DNA of 64,000 nt from contig OZ244895.1 of assembly GCA_965221555.1 (NCBI GenBank), positions 2,790,001 through 2,854,000 on the forward strand. Reading direction: 5' to 3'. Positions 60,167 through 64,000 of this stretch are shown here, piece after piece. The notes under the pieces are model-generated. The model saw nothing but the letters and a program-made list of their open reading frames with translations, did no database searches and was not told where the DNA came from. Position 1 is the first letter of the stretch. Each line of letters begins with the position of its first letter. The stretch is from JAJEAD01 sp965221555. Lineage in GTDB: Bacteria > Pseudomonadota > Gammaproteobacteria > HK1. The position numbers and the translations under genes were made by a program.

Positions 60167-62733
60167 TCGAGCCCGTCTTGGTCGCCGTTGTCGCCGTTTT
60201 CGCCGACGTCCTCGATGACCCGCTCCACCCCCGCGAGCCGCTCTCCGGAAACGAGCCGGATGAGCTTCACCCCCTGCGTGTTGCGCCCGAGCACGCTGAC
60301 CTCGGCGACCCGGGTACGCACCAGCTTGCCGCCGTCGGTCACGAGCATGATCTCGTCACTCGGCCCCACCGCGAGCGCGGCGGTGACGGCGCCGTTGCGC
60401 TCGCCGGTGCGAACGGAGATGACTCCCATCGTGCCCCGACCCTTGCGCGGGTACTCGTCCATTCGCGTGCACTTGCCATATCCGTTCTCGGTCGCGGTGA
60501 GCAGCATGCCGTCTCCGGCGACGATGAGCGAGATGATCCGCTCGCGTTCGGAGATCCGCATGCCGATCACCCCGCGAGCGGCACGGCCCATTGCGCGCAC
60601 CTGGCGCTCGTGGAAGCGGCACACGCGGCCCCCGCTGCTCGCAAGCATGACCTCGCGTTCGCCGTCGGTGATCGCGACCCCGATGAGGCGGTCGGCCGGC
60701 AGCAGGTCGATGGCGATGATGCCGTTGGAGCGCGGCCGGGAGAACTCCGAGAGCAGGGTCTTCTTGATGAGGCCGCGCTCGGTCGCCATCAGCACATAGC
60801 TCGACCCGTTGAATTCCTTGACCGGCAGGACCGCGGTGATGCGCTCGTCGCTCTGCAGGGCCGGAAGCAGGTTGATGACCGGGCTCCCCCGCGCCGTGCG
60901 CCCTCCCTGCGGAAGCTCGTACACCCGCCGCCAGTACACCTTGCCGCGATTGGAGAAGCACAGGAGCTGGTCGTGGGTGTTGGCGACGAAGAGGCGGTCG
61001 ACGAAGTCCGCCTCCTTCATGGTGGTGGCGGTCTTGCCCATCCCGCCGCGCCTCTGCGCCGAGTAGGCGTCGACCGGCTGCCACTTGACGTAGCCCCAGT
61101 GGGAGAAGGTCACCACCGCCTCCCCCGGAGTCACGAGGTCCGCCGGATCGAACTCCATCTCGTCGCGGACGATCTCGGTACGGCGCGGGTCGGCGTACTG
61201 CTTTCTCAACTCGGCGAGCTCGTCGCGAACCACCGCCTTCAGGCGTTCGGGATCCTCGAGAATCTCGAGAAGCTCCTCGATACGGCGCAGAAGCTCGTCG
61301 TACTCGCCGAGGATCTTGTCCCGCTCCAGACCGGTGAGGCGGTGCAGGCGCAGATCCAGGATCGCCTGTGCCTGGCGCTCGGAGAGGCGGTAGCCCGCGT
61401 CACTGAGACCCGAGTCCTCGGACTCGCCTTGCGCTTGCGTATCGGCGGCCCCCGCGCGCTCCAGCATCGCCGACACCGCGCCGGGCGGCCACACTTCGCT
61501 GCGCAACGCCGTTCTCGCCTCCGCGGGACTGCGAGCGGCCCGAATGAGCGCGATGATGCGATCGATGTTCGCGAGGGCAACCGCGAGACCCTCCAGGACA
61601 TGGGCGCGATCCCTCGCCTTACGCAGGTCGAAGATCGTGCGCCGGGTCACCACTTCGCGGCGGTGGCGAACGAACGCCTCGATCATCTGCTTCAGGGTCA
61701 GCAGACGGGGCTGGGAATCGACCAGGGCCACCAGGTTGATGCCGAAGACGCTCTGCATCTGGGTGTGCCGGTAGAGATGGTTCAGCACCACATCCGGCAC
61801 CGCCCCCCGGCGCAGTTCGATGACCATGCGCATGCCGTCCTTGTCGGACTCGTCGCGCAGCTCGGCGATCCCCTCGATGCGCTTGTCCTTGACGAGCTCG
61901 GCGATCTTCTCGAGGAGGCGTGCCTTGTTCACCTGATACGGCAGTTCGGTCACCGCGATTCGCTGGCGGGCGCCGTTCTCTCCTTCCTCGATGTGGGCCC
62001 GGGCGCGCACGTAGATGCGTCCCCGGCCGGTCTGGTAGGCCTCGCGGATCCCTCGCGAGCCGTTGATGAGGCCCGCGGTCGGGAAGTCCGGGCCGGGAAG
62101 AAGCGCGAGCAGCTCCGGCAGCCCGATGTCGGGATCCTCGATGTAGGCCACGCAGGCGTCGATGACCTCGCCGAGGTTGTGGGGAGGGATGTTGGTGGCC
62201 ATGCCCACCGCGATCCCCGCCGAGCCGTTGACCAGCAGGTTCGGCAGACGCGTCGGGAAGACCGCAGGCTCGTGCTCGGAATCGTCGTAGTTCGGTACGA
62301 AGTCGACGGTGTCCTGATCGAGATCGGCGAGCATTTCGTGCGCGATGCGCGCGAGGCGCACCTCGGTGTAGCGCATCGCGGCCGGCGGATCGCCATCCAC
62401 CGAGCCGAAGTTGCCCTGGCCGTCGACGAGGACGCTGCGCATGGAGAAGGTCTGGGCGAGGCGCACCAGTGCGTCGTACACGGCCTGGTCGCCGTGGGGG
62501 TGATACTTGCCGGTGGTGTCGCCGCACACCCGCGCGGACTTCTTGAAGGGACGGTTCCAGTGGAGGTCCAGCTCCCGCATCGCGTACAGGATTCTCCGAT
62601 GCACGGGCTTGAGTCCGTCACGCACGTCGGGAAGCGCCCGTCCCACGATCACGCTCATCGCGTAGTCGAGGTAGGACTGCTTCATCTCCTCCTCGATGTT
62701 GACCTGGAGGACCTCCTTTGCGAACCCTTCCAT
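60163..62733 (-). CDS. gyrA: DNA gyrase subunit A
   Basis: Type II topoisomerase breakage-reunion subunit, 856 residues. The winged-helix region has KSARVCGDTTGKYHPHGDQ, with catalytic Tyr in AAMRYTEVRL. The GyrA-box QRRGGMG is at about residue 565 and six C-terminal blades follow. In the quinolone region HGDQAVYDALVRLAQ, Gln occupies the place of E. coli Ser83 while Asp87 is kept. Confidence 0.97.
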   Translation of the reverse strand: MEGFAKEVLQVNIEEEMKQSYLDYAMSVIVGRALPDVRDGLKPVHRRILYAMRELDLHWNRPFKKSARVCGDTTGKYHPHGDQAVYDALVRLAQTFSMRSVLVDGQGNFGSVDGDPPAAMRYTEVRLARIAHEMLADLDQDTVDFVPNYDDSEHEPAVFPTRLPNLLVNGSAGIAVGMATNIPPHNLGEVIDACVAYIEDPDIGLPELLALLPGPDFPTAGLINGSRGIREAYQTGRGRIYVRARAHIEEGENGARQRIAVTELPYQVNKARLLEKIAELVKDKRIEGIAELRDESDKDGMRMVIELRRGAVPDVVLNHLYRHTQMQSVFGINLVALVDSQPRLLTLKQMIEAFVRHRREVVTRRTIFDLRKARDRAHVLEGLAVALANIDRIIALIRAARSPAEARTALRSEVWPPGAVSAMLERAGAADTQAQGESEDSGLSDAGYRLSERQAQAILDLRLHRLTGLERDKILGEYDELLRRIEELLEILEDPERLKAVVRDELAELRKQYADPRRTEIVRDEMEFDPADLVTPGEAVVTFSHWGYVKWQPVDAYSAQRRGGMGKTATTMKEADFVDRLFVANTHDQLLCFSNRGKVYWRRVYELPQGGRTARGSPVINLLPALQSDERITAVLPVKEFNGSSYVLMATERGLIKKTLLSEFSRPRSNGIIAIDLLPADRLIGVAITDGEREVMLASSGGRVCRFHERQVRAMGRAARGVIGMRISERERIISLIVAGDGMLLTATENGYGKCTRMDEYPRKGRGTMGVISVRTGERNGAVTAALAVGPSDEIMLVTDGGKLVRTRVAEVSVLGRNTQGVKLIRLVSGERLAGVERVIEDVGENGDNGDQDGLE

Positions 62734-62844
62734 ATGAATTCCTCGTGCCCGAAACGTGCCCGAAAAGCGTCCTTCGGCCCACGCCCTCGCGCGGGAAGAA
62801 AGCGCCGCCGATGCGCATGCGAATCGAATTCGCGAAAAGGAAAA

Positions 62845-62850
62845 ATTCTA
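62845..62850 (-). promoter_or_regulatory. Possible gyrA -10 element
   Basis: On the minus strand TAGAAT, one mismatch from consensus, lies in a rare AT-rich patch 112 bp upstream of gyrA. No clear -35 was seen. Confidence 0.4.
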
Positions 62851-62912
62851 CCTCATTCAGTACCTCGATGCACACCTGGACTCACCCGAAAAGCCCGGCC
62901 GAGCGCCTGCGC

Positions 62913-62948
62913 GAGCCCGGAAATCTCACCGACTTTCGGCGAGATCCC
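62913..62948. repeat. Fragment of the dispersed repeat overlapping the mtnA 3' end
   Basis: GCCCGGAAATCTCACCGACTTTCGGCGAGATC resembles one end of copy C (CCCGAATCTCTCACTGATTTTCGGCGGATTC). The fragment covers the last codons of mtnA, so an insertion may have remodelled that C-terminus. Confidence 0.4.
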
Positions 62949-63996
62949 GGGGCGCGGAACCGAGGAGCTCCTCGATCCCCGCCCGATCCGGTCGGCGAAC
63001 GACACCGCGCTCCGTCACCAGCGCGTCCACGAGCGCGGCGGGAGTGACGTCGAAGACCGGGTTCCAGGCCTCGGCCCCGGGTGCGGCGACCGGCTGCCCA
63101 CCGAGGCGGAGCAGCTCGGCGGGCGGGCGCTCCTCGATCGGGATGGCGCCGCCGTCGAGACACTGCGGATCGATGGTGCTGACCGGGGCGACCACCATGA
63201 AGCCGACGCCGTGATGGCGCGCGCTGACCGCAAGCGAGTAAGTGCCGATCTTGTTGGCGACATCCCCGTTCGCGGCAACCCGATCCGCCCCCACCACCAC
63301 CCACGCCACCGCGCCCCGACCGAGCAGGAAGCTCGCGGCGCCATCGGCGAGCAGGCTTACCGGGATATCGTCTTGCACCAGCTCCCAGGCGGTGAGCCGG
63401 GCGCCCTGCAGCCAGGGACGGGTCTCGTCCGCGTAGACCCGCGAGACCTTCCCCCGCCGCCAGGCGTCACGAATGACCCCGAGCGCGGTGCCGTAGCCGC
63501 CGGTGGCAAGAGATCCGGTGTTGCAATGGGTGAGGACCTGGCACCGCTCTTCGATCAGCCCCGCGCCGAACGCGCCCATCCGCCGGTTCGCGGCGACATC
63601 CTCCTCGTGGATCGCCAACGCCTCGGCGAGCAGGCGCCGATGGGGGTCTCCGGCGGCGCGCGCCGCGACCCCGCGCATGCGCTCGAGCGCCCACGCGAGA
63701 TTGACCGCGGTGGGACGCGCCGCGCCGAGCGCGGCGAGGTCGTCGCCCATCGCCTCCCGCCAGCGCTGCGGCTCTTCCCGGAAGGCCCGGCGCGCGGCAA
63801 GCACCACCCCGTATGCGGCGCTGATCCCGATGGCGGGCGCTCCGCGCACCACCATCGCCCGAATGGCCCGGGCCACATCGACCGCGCTGGCGCACTCCAG
63901 CCACTCTTCGCGCTCCGGCAAAGCGCGCTGATCGAGCAACGCGAGCGTGTCGCCGGTCCAGCGACAGGGGCGAAGGGTCTCGGCATTGGAACCCAA
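62926..63996 (-). CDS. mtnA: Methylthioribose-1-phosphate isomerase
   Basis: Methionine salvage enzyme, 356 residues. VVRGAPAIGISAAYGVVLA, catalytic Cys in LTHCNTGSLATGGYGTALGVI, and catalytic Asp in VVVGADRVAANGDVANKIGTY are visible. The start at 63996 is near the window edge, and conserved sequence begins within the first 10 residues. It precedes gyrA by 192 bp. Confidence 0.95.
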   Translation of the reverse strand: MGSNAETLRPCRWTGDTLALLDQRALPEREEWLECASAVDVARAIRAMVVRGAPAIGISAAYGVVLAARRAFREEPQRWREAMGDDLAALGAARPTAVNLAWALERMRGVAARAAGDPHRRLLAEALAIHEEDVAANRRMGAFGAGLIEERCQVLTHCNTGSLATGGYGTALGVIRDAWRRGKVSRVYADETRPWLQGARLTAWELVQDDIPVSLLADGAASFLLGRGAVAWVVVGADRVAANGDVANKIGTYSLAVSARHHGVGFMVVAPVSTIDPQCLDGGAIPIEERPPAELLRLGGQPVAAPGAEAWNPVFDVTPAALVDALVTERGVVRRPDRAGIEELLGSAPRDLAESR

Positions 63997-64000
63997 TCGC

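Noticed and set aside
1..64000. tRNA, rRNA, CRISPR arrays, complete insertion sequences or prophage genes.
   Set aside because: None seen by eye: no cloverleaf-like segment, no regularly spaced direct repeats, no transposase or integrase motif.

Overview
The window is a GC-rich (roughly two-thirds G+C), gene-dense chromosomal segment of a gammaproteobacterium. The evidence is gene order: pyrG-eno-ftsB-ispD-ispF, nrdR-ribD-ribE-ribB-ribH-nusB-thiL-pgpA, mtnA-gyrA-tyrA-aroA-cmk-rpsA-ihfB-lapB, plus mutH, ilvD and a classical argA. The mix (MtnA, three-subunit transhydrogenase, a selenoprotein) suggests a deep or unusual lineage, possibly near the Chromatiales, but I cannot place it to genus. 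No rRNA, tRNA, CRISPR array, prophage or complete insertion sequence was found.

Layout. 1-7.2 kb: a GntR/FCD regulator, then the minus-strand run pyrG-eno-ftsB-ispD-ispF and a secreted AttH/CrtC-like protein. 7.2-9.7 kb: darP, tpm, a SelW-like selenoprotein with an in-frame UGA, and gluconokinase. 9.7-17 kb: a sugar-acid island (gluconolactonase-like protein, idonate dehydrogenase, gluconate 5-dehydrogenase-like SDR, beta-hydroxyacid dehydrogenase) and an ABC importer whose binding protein resembles LuxP. 17.3-22.8 kb: a complete peptide-type ABC importer. 23.3-29.1 kb: an unassigned membrane protein, pntB-pntA2-pntA1 and ispG. 29.2-32.5 kb: an FtsX-type permease with its ATPase. 32.7-40 kb: nrdR, riboflavin genes, nusB, then thiamine-phosphate kinase in two pieces flanking pgpA, the second coupled to mutH. 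40-45 kb: an orphan Tat-exported binding protein, a DUF433 protein, a GmrSD-like DUF262/DUF1524 protein and dgkA. 45-51.3 kb: glutaminyl cyclase, ilvD, puuD/puuA-like genes and argA. 51.5-64 kb: thrS behind a threonine-codon attenuator, lapB, ihfB, rpsA, cmk, aroA, tyrA, gyrA and mtnA.

Three observations stand out. (1) Two ThiL-like proteins (37295-38215 and 38844-39308) have complementary losses: one keeps the motifs the other lacks, which suggests a hetero-oligomeric thiamine-monophosphate kinase. (2) thrS is preceded by a promoter, a 24-residue leader peptide with nine threonines (six consecutive), alternative pairings and an intrinsic terminator: a textbook ribosome-mediated attenuator, but on a threonyl-tRNA synthetase. 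(3) A 72-residue SelW-like gene carries a CxxU motif followed by a hairpin matching the bacterial SECIS layout. A dispersed intergenic repeat with inverted ends occurs in at least four good copies.
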